Shown here: positions 11,401-24,599 of the stretch, in pieces
How positions within the stretch are numbered: the stretch's first letter is position 1
How the letters are laid out: every line of letters starts with the position of its first letter
DNA from: Paragordius varius
Lineage: Eukaryota; Nematomorpha
Direction of reading: 5' to 3'
NCBI GenBank assembly: GCA_964247055.1
Contig: OZ176052.1
Span: 10,974,001-11,038,000 of the forward strand
DNA length: 64,000 nucleotides
Program-made: the position numbers and the translations under genes
The notes under the pieces: model-generated
Database searches by the model: none
Seen by the model: only the letters and a program-made list of their open reading frames with translations
What the model was told of the DNA's origin: nothing

Positions 11401-14400
11401 TGTGCCTTCTTTAAATCTTTAGAAGCTCCCGTTTTGGTTAAACTAAAATAATAAAAATAAACAAAACAGTGTATAAAAGCGGTTTATTATTAGAAAAATA
11501 AATCTTCATCGCCTTGAAACTATTTTTTATAATTTTAGTACAATATGTGCGGAAAATATTCAGTAAAAACTGAATTATACGGTCAAAAATACAAATATTT
11601 TTTTAAAAGTACTTTTTTAAATCTATATAAATTGTTTATTTACAAAAAAACTTATAATTGATTGTGTTAATAATGTACATATATATATACATACTTTGCA
11701 ATTTTTAACAATTATTAAAATTTAAAAATTCGAGATAAATGTTTCTGTTTTTTAGACAAAAATATTTGTCTTTATATTCTTAAGTTGTGTCCATATAATT
11801 TCAATTTTTATTGTAATTATATGGTAAAATATTTCAATATACAGTGGAGCGAACCCCGTTTCCCATAATGTTCTTTTTAAAATCGGCTAAATCAAAGGTA
11901 TGTAACACAAATGTCTTCGCGGGCTGCTTTGATAATTTTTGGTTTGTTTTTATTTATTTTAGGCCCAATTTCGGATGATATATTTTCTAAACAATCGTAA
12001 TATTTGGATTAAAATCCAATTTTTGATTTTTTAACATTTTTTAAAGCACTTTTGCGAACAAAGCCATCCCTAGTCGTATATGCATTTAGCTGATGATTTA
12101 ATTATATAATAGAGCCCTACTTTTTACATTATAAACAAATCGATTAGTTTGTAGGTATTTTGTTGCCCTAGAGCCAAAAATATAAAATCCAATCATTTCT
12201 TTTTTATTTGGTTAAAACTGTAAAATTATTATTTCACACTATATGAAAGCTGTTTATTACCCAATTTCTTGATTACTAAATAGGAGTCTCTGTTCATAGC
12301 TAAGAAGTTCCAAATTTTCAAGGCATAATTCCAATATGGTTGTTATCGCTTTTATATGGCTATTAATTACGGCTTCGCGTGAATCAAATATCGTATTTGG
12401 TTTTGCCGCAAAAATAGATTGAATATTAAAGCGTTGAGGGAAAAATAAATGACTTAGAATCTGATTTATTGCATTATTCAGCTAAACAACAAGTAAATTA
12501 TTTCAAATCTTTTATATTAGTCGAAAAATGAATATATCGCCTATATACAGCTGAAAACATATTAAAATATCATATTGAAAATTTAATTTATAAAATTTGT
12601 TTTTGCCTAGGGTGAAACATGCAAAATATCTAGATTTTTTTTAAAGATTGCATACTAAACATTACCTATTGTATACACACACCTAAAATTTCAAAAATGA
12701 TGATTTCTCTCTAGATTTTTAAAAAATAACATTTGTTATAGAATTTAACGTAAGTAATTTACAAAATTGGTTAAATTGCAAAATAGATAAAACCAATATT
12801 GTCAAAAAGATGTAAAACAAATTGCATTTAATTTATTACCGGAAGACAAGGGTCTAGCAATCGGTTCATAAAAATATCAAACACAATTCGTTGGGAGTCA
12901 GAGGGACTTTTTAAAAGTATTGGAGTATAAATGTATTCATAGAGGTAAAGATTGTATAAATCATCACAGAGTTGAATTGATAAATTAATTCTAAAGTGCG
13001 TAAAAATATCAATTATAATTAATGTCCAATTTTCAGGAATTTATATTTATTATATCACAAAATTTAATTACGATTCAAGTTAAACCATCATTAGGGTAAA
13101 TCTTAAATCTATGTTTTTCCATCTCTTTTTTTCAAATAAAAAAATATTTTTGAAGTAAAAATTAATTAATAAATTATATTTAAATTTATTCGAGAATATA
13201 AATAAATAAAATTAATGATAAAAAATTAAATTATAACTTATCAATTATGTCGGAAGACACGGCTACATCCTGGATGTGATTATTGCTATAACAAATAGGG
13301 TTTAAATCCTGGGAATAATGATCGATTTCTTGCCTAAACGATGTTTTTAACATTTCTAACATTGTAAGAAGCTGACACACTTCAATGGTTTGATACAGGG
13401 ATGAATCGTTCGTATTGAAGTTTATATTATCATCTACCATATAAAATATATAATGTGTATCAAAAAAGAGGTATTGCAAGCTTTTGATTAAATATATTCA
13501 AAAAAATAAAATTATAGCAACAGTATCGAAAATATTATTTTGTTTTGGGGAAAATACTAAAATTAAAAACGATTTAAAAACTGTTTGTAGGTCCAGACCG
13601 CGGTTCCAAAAAATTTTTTGATTAATTTTTTTAAATTATTTAGTAATAGTATTTTGACAGATTTTTCGGAAAAAAGCATATTGCTATTTATACTTTTTAA
13701 TACACATTATGTATTTAAAAAGATGAAACCTAAACCAGAACCATTTGACCAAATAAGAATGAAACGGGAACCATTTGGGACGAAACAGTTATTTTTGTAT
13801 AAAAATAAACTAAAATCAAATATATATATATATATTATATGCATACCATAGTAGGAAGTTATACTCGATTGATCAAGCGACACAATGTTTTGGGGCATAG
13901 AAATCAATGGAGTGTGCATTTCTATCGTCATAATTTATATTGTTATAATTATATTGAAAATAAATAAAAAAATATGTTTTCACACCTAAACTTAGCGATA
14001 TTTAATATAAAATTTTCAAAACAATGCTTTTTTTTGTGATTAAAAGATTTTACAATATGATTATATATATAATACATTATAGATTTATGGTATATTTTTA
14101 TTAGTTACCAATATTTTTGAAAACCAAAAAATATTTTTTTATTGATGAAATTACTACCCCATTGTGATGTTAATTTTCGATCTAAATCAATGCTTAAACC
14201 CCAAGGGTGCATATTAGATAACAGTGTGAGCAATAATCGTTTTTCATGAATCATCTTGGAACGTTTGCGAATAGGGGAAGACGTTTCGTAATACAATTGA
14301 TTAATATCCGTCGATAATGGCAAATTCTATTGATTTATGTCAGATTTGAATATATATAGATATTGTGGACTAAAATAAAATGTATATTGAGTCTAATGCA

Positions 14401-16210
14401 AATAATAACATAATTTTCATGGCAAATGTTAGAAATTAATTAACAGTTCTGCTTTCTATCCCTTAAGAATTAGTAGGCTATTTGACCGGTCAAAAATGAT
14501 AACCGGTCTAATCGCTTATGAATGCAACCTTTACAGTTATAGGCAAACAATTAATAGCATAAATCATCATCATATGATTTTTGAGGTTATTCGCCATTGT
14601 ATGGGTACTCCTTGAAAACATTTCTCCAATATTTACGCGATTTGGCTATTTCTGTAAAATTAAGCTTTTAGAAATCCTTTCTTATAGTCTTGAACCATGT
14701 CATATAGGATCACCCGGATTCGGGAAGTTCTATCCAATAATTTTTACTGATTTTAAGCCTATGAGTATTCTCGTCGTCCAGCGTGGCCTGCCCATTGTTA
14801 GATATTTCTGATAAACTTGTTTAGGGGATGAGTATATAGTATGGGATAATAGTTTTGATGTAGTTGAACTTGGATGGACTGTGTATAATTTATATTATTT
14901 TTAATATGTATCAGCGATAGAAGTTTTTTTTGATTTCGACATCGACCAGTTTCTGAGCAGTATGCAAAGACTGGGAACGGATGGTTGTTTTATGAATGGC
15001 TCATGTTGATTTTAATTTGATGAATTTATTATTTATTATTATTTTCAACGAGTGGTATTATTTGCACAAAGTCGATCTAAAGCTACTCAATCCCATAAAC
15101 AACCTTATTAGAAATCTCCGATTACAATGGGTAGTTTAAGTTGAAAGACGAGAAGACAGGCATATTTTTAAAATGATAAAAAATTACTCGGTAAAACTGC
15201 CAGCCAAATCCGGTAGACCAATACTGATGACTAAATACAATAGCAAAATATCTCAAAAGGCTTAATTAAAGTTAGCCACGCAAAACGATTAGAGAAATGC
15301 TCTCAAAGGTGTAACGCCATATAATAGCTTTTGCAAATATGATGATATTTGATGTTTGAGAGCGCCCTTATCCGATATCATATCAGCTAAGTAGCAAAAA
15401 AAAATATCGCACACCGGGAGTAGAGTTATCGAACATTAAGGGAAAATTTATTTTAAGCCCCTAATTTTGTAGGACGTTTTTCCATAGACTAATTTTTGAT
15501 TTTGTTGACGTTATTAGAAGTCGGCATAAAGTATTTGATATGGTATTCCGGGGGTGAGACTTTTGTTATTTCCAAAATATTAAAAAATGTTGGGCCTAAT
15601 GTGGATCCTTGATGGAGTCCTATTTTACTCAGTCTGTATGTGTTGTAATTTGAGCTCTGGTTGTTCGATACAGGAGCATGATTGCAGTTAATAAGCATTC
15701 TTAAATACCTTGACGTATAAGAGGCAATGGGATAAGTTATCTTTTGGTCGCAAAAGCATTTCAAATATAAAATGGAAATAGAGGTGATTTTTTGATGTGT
15801 GCGCTTTGTAGTTAGTTTAATGTAAAGGATAGCGCCAACTGTTCATTTATTTGATCAAAATATGCATTGCATAGTTAAAACTTTTTCATAAATTTTAATG
15901 GTAATTTTATTGGTCAGTATTAATCATGGAGGAGAGTCTTTTTTGTATACGGGTATAACAGGGCTGTTTTCCCAGATTTGGTATTTTATTTCTTTTTTTA
16001 TGTTAAAAAATTTTGCGAGATAGGTGTTTGATAATTGGGTGTCATCGATTTGAGCACGTCAATAGTTTGTTCTGAAAGACATGGAAGTTTGGCATTTAAT
16101 AAAAATGATTCACATCTAATTTTATCAATTCAGGCTTTTCGATATGGAGAAATTGGGATAAAAGTGTAATATTTTTTTATAACTCAAAAAGTAAGACTCC
16201 AAACCAAAAG

Positions 16211-16247
<37 letters not shown>

Positions 16248-19200
16248 CAAAATATTTTTTGTGTGCACTGGATATAACTAATTAAAATAGACTGATCAAA
16301 TATTAGGTAAATTGATACATTAAAATTTGTTAAATTCAGAGTTTCATTTAATTTTCTTCTATTTCATCATGACATATAATCATTTTTTGCCAAGTTGATT
16401 TATATACGATTACAGTAATAGTCATGTTTGTATTTATAAAGAATAAACCCTGACGTCAGAATTAACAGATACAGTATGCATTATGGTTGTTTATTAATAG
16501 GGCAATTTGCAACACGGGAGTGCATGGAAAAAAGAAAGGTAATAATTGTTTTATCAAAATTTTGTTGTATCTTCCATATACCACTGTGTTACAAATTGCC
16601 CTCTATAGTATGAAATAAGCAACCATTAAAATGCATACTGTCTATTTTTTAAAAAGTGAAAAATTTAATTTTTTATGAAAAATGTGCAAAAAATCTAAGA
16701 TAATAAAAAATCAATACTCCTCGTAATGATGGTTGTCGAAATAATAAATTTTTTTCTTTGATTGCTTTAATACGTTCGTTGGCATCATTTATATCAGCAT
16801 CAAAATTTGTAATATCGATTTCATTGCTACTTCTCCGTGTTGCATAAATGTCCCCATTATCTTTATTAAACATATTTGAATCGTTTCGATTTTGGAGCGA
16901 AAATAGTTCTAAATGTAAAAATTATATTTGATTTACGAAAAAAGATATTCGAAAAAAGGGGTATACAATTGAACAGTAGTAAAAATAGAAAATATACGGA
17001 CAAAACGTAAAAATATATAGAAAAAAATTTTTTTCCATAAGACAACCATACTTTTTTAACCTTAATTTATCCTATAAAAATCATTCAATGCAATCGTAAA
17101 ATACATAATTAATTGTGTTACCAATTTACTTCTATATTTTGTATTTTACAGTTCAAACCAATAAATTATATTTAAAAATAATCATGTTTTATACAATGAT
17201 AAAATTTACAAGCATAAAAAACAATAATGAACAAACATTAACAAACACAATAAATTGATATATTTATATGCAAACTTGTAAAGTAATTCAAATCGTAGGT
17301 TAAGTTTTGTACTAAGTGGGAAGCAAACTGCTCACTGCCGTAAACATTGTCTCGATTAATGGGTAGAGTGTAGGCGTTTAATTGCATAAATGGTTTACTT
17401 GATACTCTATAAATTTGGTCATTTTGTGGCCTTGCAGCCTGTTGAATTTCTAAAGCGTAGTAATTTATCATATTATAATTTTTGAGAAAACAATATGGTA
17501 AAAAACAAAATATAAATAGGAATGATGAAATTATTATAAATTTTAGATGTTACCCAATGTTTGAATGGTAGAGATGTAAGGATTTATCCATATAACTCGA
17601 TGCTTTATCAAATCAAAAAAGGTATTAGCTTGAGTACCCCTAATATATCGATCACATATGCCTATATAGGTGAAAAAACAAGGATTAATAATTTTGCAAA
17701 CATACATGTACACCAGTCCAGTTTTAAAAATAAGACCGTTAAAAGTTGCAACTTTCATGAATTAACGTGTTTTTAAGTATTTTTACACCATTATAAAGCA
17801 ACAATAATTAAATATCCTTTTAAAAAATAATATCTATATATTTGATAAAAGCGCCATGAATCAGATAAGAAGCCATGAGTTTCCCACGATCGGGTATAAA
17901 GAGGATTCAATTTCCAAAGTCAGTTCAAACGTAAAAATAAAATTAAATTCAAATCATATTTTCTAGATAGAGTAAAATATGAAAAAGCAAACATTTTATA
18001 AAAACGTAAACATGTTATACCATGTTCCAAATCCCATATCCTAAGGTCACCATTACGGCACCTTATGAGGAGATAAAATCGTTCTGGGAACCAAGCCAGG
18101 CTACTTATAACATCATATATGCCACAACTTATGGTTGAAACCACACATTTTTTATCTGTGTCGATGAGTGCAACGGATTGATTACTAGCAATCGATAACA
18201 CTAGGGAAAGGTGTTTGAACTAATATAAAATAAAAAGGTTTCATATAAAATCATATATTTTTATACAAAATTTATGAATTTGACTGAATAGCAAGATATA
18301 TAATTTTAGTACTATTTTTATATAATTTATAATAAGCAAACTTTGAAAAGTGGTATGTATATCAATATTATTCATCATAAAAATTGATAAAATGAGGAAA
18401 CTTTATCTTATTGTTAAATATTCCTTATTTTTTTAATTATATAAATACGATGAGGCTTTTATATAAATTATATATAATCATAAATACACTTCATTTAGTG
18501 GTAAAGGTAATGGGACAAACGCATAATATTGTGTGGTTTGGGGTGGAAATAGAGATGATAAGTTTTTAGTTCTATTTCCATCATACAACATAGGTATATC
18601 ATGGGGGGAAAGCGTTTGTGCCAAAGAAAATGTATTCAAATCCCACAAACGAATTTGACCCTGAGTGTTAATAGATAAAAAATGGGAAGGTTCATATCTA
18701 TCATCTAACGAATGTGGATAACACATATTATTTAATGGTTTCTTGTCATTTTTAGTAAGGCCTAATTTTTTGACATTATTTTTTAAATTGGCTGCAGATG
18801 AATTTAATAAGTTATTAGGGGAGATTTCAAAGCCACTTTGTCTCGTTTTTGCGTTAGATTGTGGGCAAGGATGTTTCAGATATTGACACTTTGTGAATTC
18901 GGCTGCGTAAAAAATTGATGATTTATTAATTGGTAAAATATAAATTTTTCAATATATATAATAATAAAACATATCACAAAATGACTGGTTATTTAAATGG
19001 CAAATGTTTTTTTTCATAAAAACACATTTAAATCCAAAAAAATATTGCGACTAAGCTTTAATATCTGATAATATTTAATTAAAACATGCAAAAAAACTCC
19101 ATAAATTTTAGAAATGCTTAATAAGATAATGATTAACATAAATTTAATTCAATGCAAAAAAAACATTAAATTAATTTACTCTTATTCCACTTTCTCTTGA

Positions 19201-22200
19201 ATAGTAAAATAAACCATACCACACATTCTATATGAAATCAGTTATTTTTAAACCCTTTTTAAATTTTGGTTATTTATGCTAAATTTCAAAATGTATTTGT
19301 ACATAATATTTAATCAAAAGTTCCCTCATGGTTCCTTAAAAAAATGATTTAAATATTAATTTTTACTTACCGAGATAATTATTAAATAGTTGGAGAAATC
19401 CCAACGATGCCCTCTGCAGAACACATATGTATCCTTGATCCGTCCCAAACACATAATAATCGTAAAGGGGTAAATATAGAGAACAAGTTATTGCTTTGAT
19501 TGAATTATTATTGCTGTGGCAATCAAGATTCTCATTCCCAATATCAATCTATAATATGTGGGTTATTATTTAAATTCATAATTATTACAGTATAATACAT
19601 TGCAAGTTTTTCATTGAATATGGCCAGATCGCATATATAGCAAAGAGCAATATTATTGGCTTAAAATATATTTTTTACCTCGTTTTACTACCAGGCAATG
19701 CAATTTTACTCATAATATGAATAATACTTATAGATATATATAAATAAAATATAAAGTTAAGTCTGACTGCTAACCGTTTTAAATAACTAACTTTCGATAT
19801 AACGCATTTGAGCTTAATATACAATAATGGTAAAAAATTTAAAATTAATGGGGGGATGAATTATTGTGAAATTTAAAAATTGTCTCTAATTTTTATTAAG
19901 TGTTATTACAATAATATTGAAATCAAAACCATAAACGGTTAATATCATGTTATTTGGTTTAATTTAATATATATATATATATATATATATAAATCTACAG
20001 TATATATAAAGGCAGACAAACCGGTTATTTTGTACACAAAATCACTAAAGAGATAAAGAAAACAAAAAATAAATTAAAATTTTCTTGATTTTTTAACCTA
20101 CATTAAAAAGATTTATAAACAGCATATAGATGTGATACATAAAATTTATTTTACCAAATTTTTAGTTAATTGTTCTGAGGCGTTGGTACTACCATATCGC
20201 AGTTCAATTACTTTGGCTTTCATATCTAAAAAACATCATCACTAATATATTTAAGATCATTAAAAAGAAATAAAAAAATATCATATTCAGACTCGCTGTT
20301 TTTTTATTCAGTTAAAGTAATCTAACATACTAGCTTAACCAGATATATATTGAGTCAAAAAATATGAAACAGGGATGGATGTGTGTCGATATTCAACAAA
20401 AGTTTTAGAAATTTATTAAGTAATCAAAATATAAACAGTCCGAAATGATTCAATAACAATAAACAGATTTAGACATCAAATTTGACAAAAATATACACAA
20501 AAGGGTAGGCATGCTTACAAATAAAAATTTACTTTTCTGACGTTTTTGTGAATAAGTAATATCGTGATCGGTAAACGACCAAACCAACATGCGTCCACCA
20601 TAAAAACACATAAGCTCATTTTTGTGTGATGCCTCGTTATTAATTGCTTTTTGAGTCATTTTTGTGAATGAGTATACCGGAGATAAATTATTGGAATGAT
20701 AAATCTGATTGATATAATAAAATATAAATAATTCATAAATTATGTGGAAATGATACAAGATTTTTCTATTTGGCTTAATAAAATGGATTATAATTTTATA
20801 AATTTTGATAATTATTAGATGTTGCCATTTAATAAAAATTAGGAACATATGGCCTGTGAAAATTATCTCGTTTAAAGAAAAATAAGCTAAATTTGGAAAT
20901 AATAAACAAAAACAAAATAGCTATTATTAAATGTTAAAAATTTTGGATACACTGAATATTATAACAAAGAATTGCAGTATGCTATAAAAATAATTACGTG
21001 CTGGTCTGTATCTTCAAAATCTAAACTCATCACCGGTTCCAATTTGCAACGAATATCAATACTTTCATTCCTATCAGATGTGTTATGAATAAAAAATTGA
21101 AACAATTAAAAATTTTTAAAACATTAAAATTAAAAACCACTAATTTTAACAACTTTGAATAACAACTCTTCTTAAAATAAATTGTAAAAATCATATAATT
21201 ATGATAAATTTTGGCGTGTTTTGCCTCATAAAAAATCTTATAAGCCTATTTTTCTTATATTAAACATAAACTAAAATAAAACATGAACTGTTATGGTATA
21301 AAATACATTTCATAACAAAATTTATATGCAAAATTAGACCTGTTAAAGTTGAATTAAAAAACTGTCTCTTTGGTATAAAAACTACTACGCTTGATCAAAT
21401 AAAAAAAGATTAAAAAGTATCATACTTCACTACAAATTTTATTCACTGATTTATAAAAAAACTATAAAAATTTGAGTACCATCCCATATTAAAAATAACG
21501 ATACGTTATTATATTACAAAATTTAAGCATATGAAGGATTTTTAATAACTTCTAAAATTTAAATGTTTTTAAAATTCCACTAGTGATACGAAAACAATTT
21601 ATTATTTGCAAAACATAGCAGACAACTTATTAAAACAAAATAATTTATAAAAGATACCCAATAGGAAGAATTGCAAATATATAGGCTTTAAATAAAGGCG
21701 TCGTCCAAACCAACAAAGTGTTGGCGTCGATAAAAGCACCCCCTAGCCACTTTTCTTCCATGTGATTGGTTTTTGTTGAGATATCATGAGAATCGTGGAA
21801 TGTTGGTTGTTGACATAGTTTTGTGAAAGTTGCAACGTTTTGAAGCTAAGATGTGAATCAAATATCATGATTAAAAGTAAATTGACTTTTAAAATGACAA
21901 TTTGAAATTAAACATATTTTCATTTCAACACAAAAAATGTTTCATTCAAACGAAACATTTTTTACAATAGAACTGGTATATAAATAATATAATTACTTGA
22001 AACAAATTTGGTGTAACCATGAGAAATATTTTTGGGTTTTGTGCACAATATGTCAAGCATTGACAATCAATTAATGCCGTATTTTTGGCTTCATTCTCAT
22101 AAATGTCTTCATAAGGTATCTTTGAAAAGCAAATAGAATCATATAATTATAATACATATTAATTTATTTATTTTTATAAATATATATAATTTATATGTGT

Positions 22201-22986
22201 AATCAAATACTTGAAGATTGTCTTTGGACAAAGTCCATAATCTTACGCATCCATGTGAACCAATACCAATTATTACATCTAAATAAAATAGAGCATATGT
22301 AATATTATAACCAACTAAAAAATAAGTAAAAAATTAAGTTGATACTGGTATTTACGTTACATACCTAAATGAGTAGATGTGTTGTTTAAAAAACAAATTG
22401 AAGTAATCAAATTCGAAGAAAATCTTGTGTTTAACTTGAAAAGGGGAACCAATGTTAGCGCGTCTAAGACGTGAACAAAGGAGAATTTTCCCAAACAATA
22501 TATGAAAGGGTTAAACAAGTTTGTGGAAACTTCTAAAATATTTAGGTTCTCTGAGTCATTAATCTGAAAATTAAAAAAAATCTTTATACGGAAATGTTGG
22601 ATATATCAACATAAAAATTGGTGTAATTGGTCAAAAGTCCCTCATTGCTTGAAAATTGTTTTATTTGGCTATAATATATTATTCAAATAAAATACCCATT
22701 GCCATAAAGTGCAACAGTGTAATTAACAGAATTTATCACATAGTGTATAATTGATAAAACGTTAGCGTGATTAATGTCTTCTAGCACATAAATTAATCGG
22801 GGTTTCTGGAATTAAATGAATAATTACTCTATGGTCAGAAAAATCCCATTTTGATAGAAATCCAGAATTAGTACCAAGGTATAATATATTATTTTGAAAG
22901 ACATTACACACCGAAGATATTGATTCTAAACAGTTTCGTGGGTAAAAGACATAATTTTTATTCAAAATTATATCATTCATGACCAT
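7025..22986 (-). CDS. WDR7: WDR7 / rabconnectin-3 beta homologue, complete, 32 exons
   Basis: WDR7 pairs with DMXL proteins (rabconnectin-3 alpha) to control V-ATPase assembly and acidification of synaptic vesicles and endosomes. The conceptual protein is 1715 residues (human 1490). The start is ATG 22986, or the ATG two codons later. N-terminal WD40 blades include SGFLSKWDFS, GSHGCVRLW, KWLGGAFIDANTLLVW, the YPHSLDDRYEP...IRLWDLN blade and SIASNQSVALID...GDLRIWDLEHG. A mostly helical middle follows with HPWGL, CQLLTMLEML and GFSLWEPFLDLSALL (human GFTVWEPYMDVSAVL), then RPATFITIINKEI. The C-terminal blades are LVYSAEKKQLIIGT and PIITVSYSPDFRNLASFSF. It ends SDGTEHKFFL (human HDGKEHRFMV). Order and phase agree from start to stop, so the gene looks functional. 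Confidence 0.93.
8436..8471. repeat. TA microsatellite in WDR7 intron 27
   Basis: About 18 consecutive TA units just upstream (on the minus strand) of the exon 28 acceptor. Confidence 0.9.
10411..10987 (+). mobile_element. TTAA-flanked MITE, copy 1, in WDR7 intron 23
   Basis: A 577-bp non-coding element flanked by TTAA at 10407-10410 and 10988-10991. The ends are CACTTGG... and ...CGAAGTG. Just inside each end is a conserved block containing GATTCAAATTGGGG, or its complement, and a small palindrome of the form GGGGTANNTAAATACCCC. The core is shared with copies 2 and 3, for example TTTATTCAAAAATACTT, TATTTTAAGCTAAAACC and GGGACCGTTTGCTTCAGTAG. TTAA duplications are typical of the piggyBac superfamily, so it is probably a piggyBac-type MITE, although the ends do not start with the usual CCC. 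Confidence 0.8.
14570..15775 (-). mobile_element. Degenerate LINE reverse transcriptase remnant in WDR7 intron 16
   Basis: On the minus strand, 15764-15489 reads GLHQGSTLGPTFFNILE, the conserved RT block (G-L-x-Q-G-S-x-L-x-P-x-x-F-N), followed further on by WAGHAGRRE (about 14795) and SRKYWRNVFKEYPYNGE (about 14640-14580). The last two match the C-terminal WxGHVxRR and EKWRxxV motifs of non-LTR elements. Many stops and frame changes are present. The block makes up half of the 2.4-kb intron. The clade is not assigned. It resembles the LINE family at 58900-59670 in motif type. Confidence 0.6.
15160..15285 (+). mobile_element. Possible Tc1/mariner-like fragment inside the LINE remnant
   Basis: The plus strand reads KLPAKSGRPILMTKYNSKIS, which looks like the SGRPRKLT linker of Tc1-family transposases. 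The surrounding frame decays within a few codons. This is a short match and could be chance. Confidence 0.22.
16213..16246. repeat. TA microsatellite in WDR7 intron 16
   Basis: About 17 consecutive TA units. Confidence 0.9.
19967..19992. repeat. TA microsatellite in WDR7 intron 10
   Basis: About 13 consecutive TA units. Confidence 0.85.
22564..22827 (-). other. Three ultra-short introns at the 5' end of WDR7
   Basis: Introns 22806-22827 (22 nt), 22669-22695 (27 nt) and 22564-22589 (26 nt) read GTAATT...CCAG, GTATTT...ATAG and GTATAA...TCAG on the minus strand. Without removal the frame stops shortly after ARRH. With removal it continues as DHRKPRLIYVLEDINHANVL, which aligns with the second WD blade of WDR7, then to NGQIKQFSSNEG and LNILEVSTN. 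The other 28 introns are 64-2391 nt. Confidence 0.87.
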
Positions 22987-23412
22987 ATGTTATTTTAATA
23001 CAGCCATTTAAGCGTGTGTTAAAAATATTAACTATTTACTGAATTTTCAAAAAAGTCACCAAAGTATTTATATCATATCCTCAGTTTATGTCGTTTTGTG
23101 TAAAAATATATTTTATAGCAAAAATTATGAGCTAAAAATATATTTTCATATAAATATTAATGCTTTAATGGGCAAAATTTTAATACATATAATAGATTAA
23201 CATTTTAAACACTTGCTTTTCATTCAAACAAAAAATTAAATATTATTTATTACCTAAAAAATTGGGTAAGAATTCGGGCTCATGAAATAGAACCCTATAG
23301 TAACAAACTATATATTTGATAACAAAATTAATCAAACATTACTGAAGCCCAAAACCAAAAAAGCAAAAATCCTGATGATAAATCAGAATTATCAGTATGT
23401 TTTTCGTGTGTA
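22987..23412. other. Upstream region of WDR7, no gene seen
   Basis: AT-rich DNA that should hold the WDR7 promoter and 5' UTR. No motif can be assigned with confidence. Confidence 0.4.
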
Positions 23413-23416
23413 TTAA

Positions 23417-23969
23417 CACTTGGATACAACACATTCATTTTAGTCCTTCAATTCAAATTAGGGTAGTTAAATTATCCAGGCCTATTTATTAAATTTTTTA
23501 ATGGCAAAATTTTGCACTTATATAACATTAATAAACCGAATTATATAAAAATTTTATTCAAAAATACTTGATATTACTTATTTTAAGCTAAAACCTAAAA
23601 GTAAAAATTTAGTTAACGTGGCATGTGTGCAATGGTATAATTAAAAAATAATACAAAATAACTGTTTTTTCGATTTCTATCAATTTTAGATGTTATTTAA
23701 AGAAAAAATTAGCTTGGATTTTACCCTTAAAATTAAATGAAAACGATATTTTGCAAAAATTTTGTAAAATAAAATGGCGTCGAAGTAGTTTGACACGGAC
23801 CTTTTTTTTCGTAATAAAATTTTATTTAGATATTTTGGCATATTTATATAATTTTTATTAGGATAGAAGCATAAATTTAAATTGGGACCGTTTCCTTCAG
23901 TAGTTTTTTCAAAAATACTAACTCAAATTTAGTCTGGGGTATTTAAATACCCCAATTTGAATTAAAGTG
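23417..23969 (+). mobile_element. TTAA-flanked MITE, copy 2
   Basis: A 553-bp copy with TTAA at 23413-23416 and 23970-23973. Termini, sub-terminal blocks and core match copy 1 (10411-10987), including TTATTTTAAGCTAAAACC and TGGGACCGTTTCCTTCAGTAG, with scattered substitutions and short indels. It lies about 430 bp upstream of the WDR7 start. Confidence 0.8.
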
Positions 23970-24271
23970 TTAAGTAAATTAGCAAGCATTTGATATCTAA
24001 TTTTAAAATCAGCTTATTGTTTTTGAATGACTGTCCAAATTTTAGATTTTGTGCAAATTTAGAGCATAAAATACGCCTTAACAAATCGGATATATTGTAA
24101 AAATATCTTTTTTATATCATAACATAGTGCACAAAGGAGGGTATAAAAATATCCTAATAAAATATTTATTATGTGTTGCTAATGGTGCATTTTATTTTGG
24201 TTTTAAGCGATATTCATCACCTTTTTTATAATTTAATATCCCACAGTGATTTGAAAGTATATATTATAAAG

Positions 24272-24599
24272 CAGATGTGTCCATAACAAATAGCTGAGCG
24301 AACCGCATTTTGGTTTCAGAAAATCCGACGGACCGCATTCGCAAATTATATGGACATTAATAAATTTTTTAACACATAAGAGTGTGAAAAAATTACAAAA
24401 ACAATATAACTACTATTATTTAACATTTTTTTTACTTTCATGGATAAAACTTGAAAGGCCGTATCGATATTTGTCTAAAAATTTTTTTTAGATTATGTCA
24501 ATAGCATCAATAATGTCCTATTTTTTTTAAAAAAATTTCTCGCAGGCTACAAAATTATTTTGGGCCGCATGTCCGCTTACAACATGTTGGTCACCGCTG
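24272..24599 (-). mobile_element. hAT-type MITE family R4, copy 1
   Basis: About 328 bp, minus orientation. Read on that strand it begins CAGCGGTGACCAACATG, then ATGCGGCCCAAAATAA and CCTGCGAG, and ends near GCGGTCCGTCGGATTTT, AAACCAAAATGCGG and AGCTATTTGT, followed by a final CTG. These landmarks occur in the same order in 57924-58209. CAG-start termini with GGTGNCCAAC resemble SPIN-like hAT elements. The flanking 8-mers match at only five of eight positions, so the target duplication is not proven. Confidence 0.55.

Larger units (their letters stand above)
7025..22986 (-). other. WDR7 exon map
   Basis: Exons read 5' to 3' on the minus strand: 22986-22828, 22805-22696, 22668-22590, 22563-22365, 22278-22211, 22119-21997, 21845-21658, 21070-20998, 20704-20533, 20225-20155, 19548-19371, 18902-18490, 18219-18021, 17661-17554, 17449-17276, 16908-16718, 14326-14158, 13921-13847, 13433-13238, 12990-12840, 12481-12261, 11442-11323, 11258-11053, 10218-10036, 9911-9581, 9490-9389, 8967-8813, 8430-8296, 8223-8148, 8035-7936, 7852-7745, 7339-7025. 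They total 5148 nt and every junction keeps phase. Nearly all introns are GT...AG by eye. The least certain junctions are the donor after exon 12 (GTGTAT), the ends of exons 15 and 24, and the exon 28 donor, where a GTGTTA site was chosen because it restores the family alignment. Confidence 0.82.

Noticed and set aside
17561-17776. A 71-codon plus-strand open frame
   Set aside because: It is the complement of WDR7 exon 14 and adjoining intron, and the minus-strand reading is supported by family alignment and phase.
20450-20848. A 132-codon minus-strand open frame as a separate gene
   Set aside because: Only 20704-20533 is coding, as WDR7 exon 9. The flanks are intron read-through.
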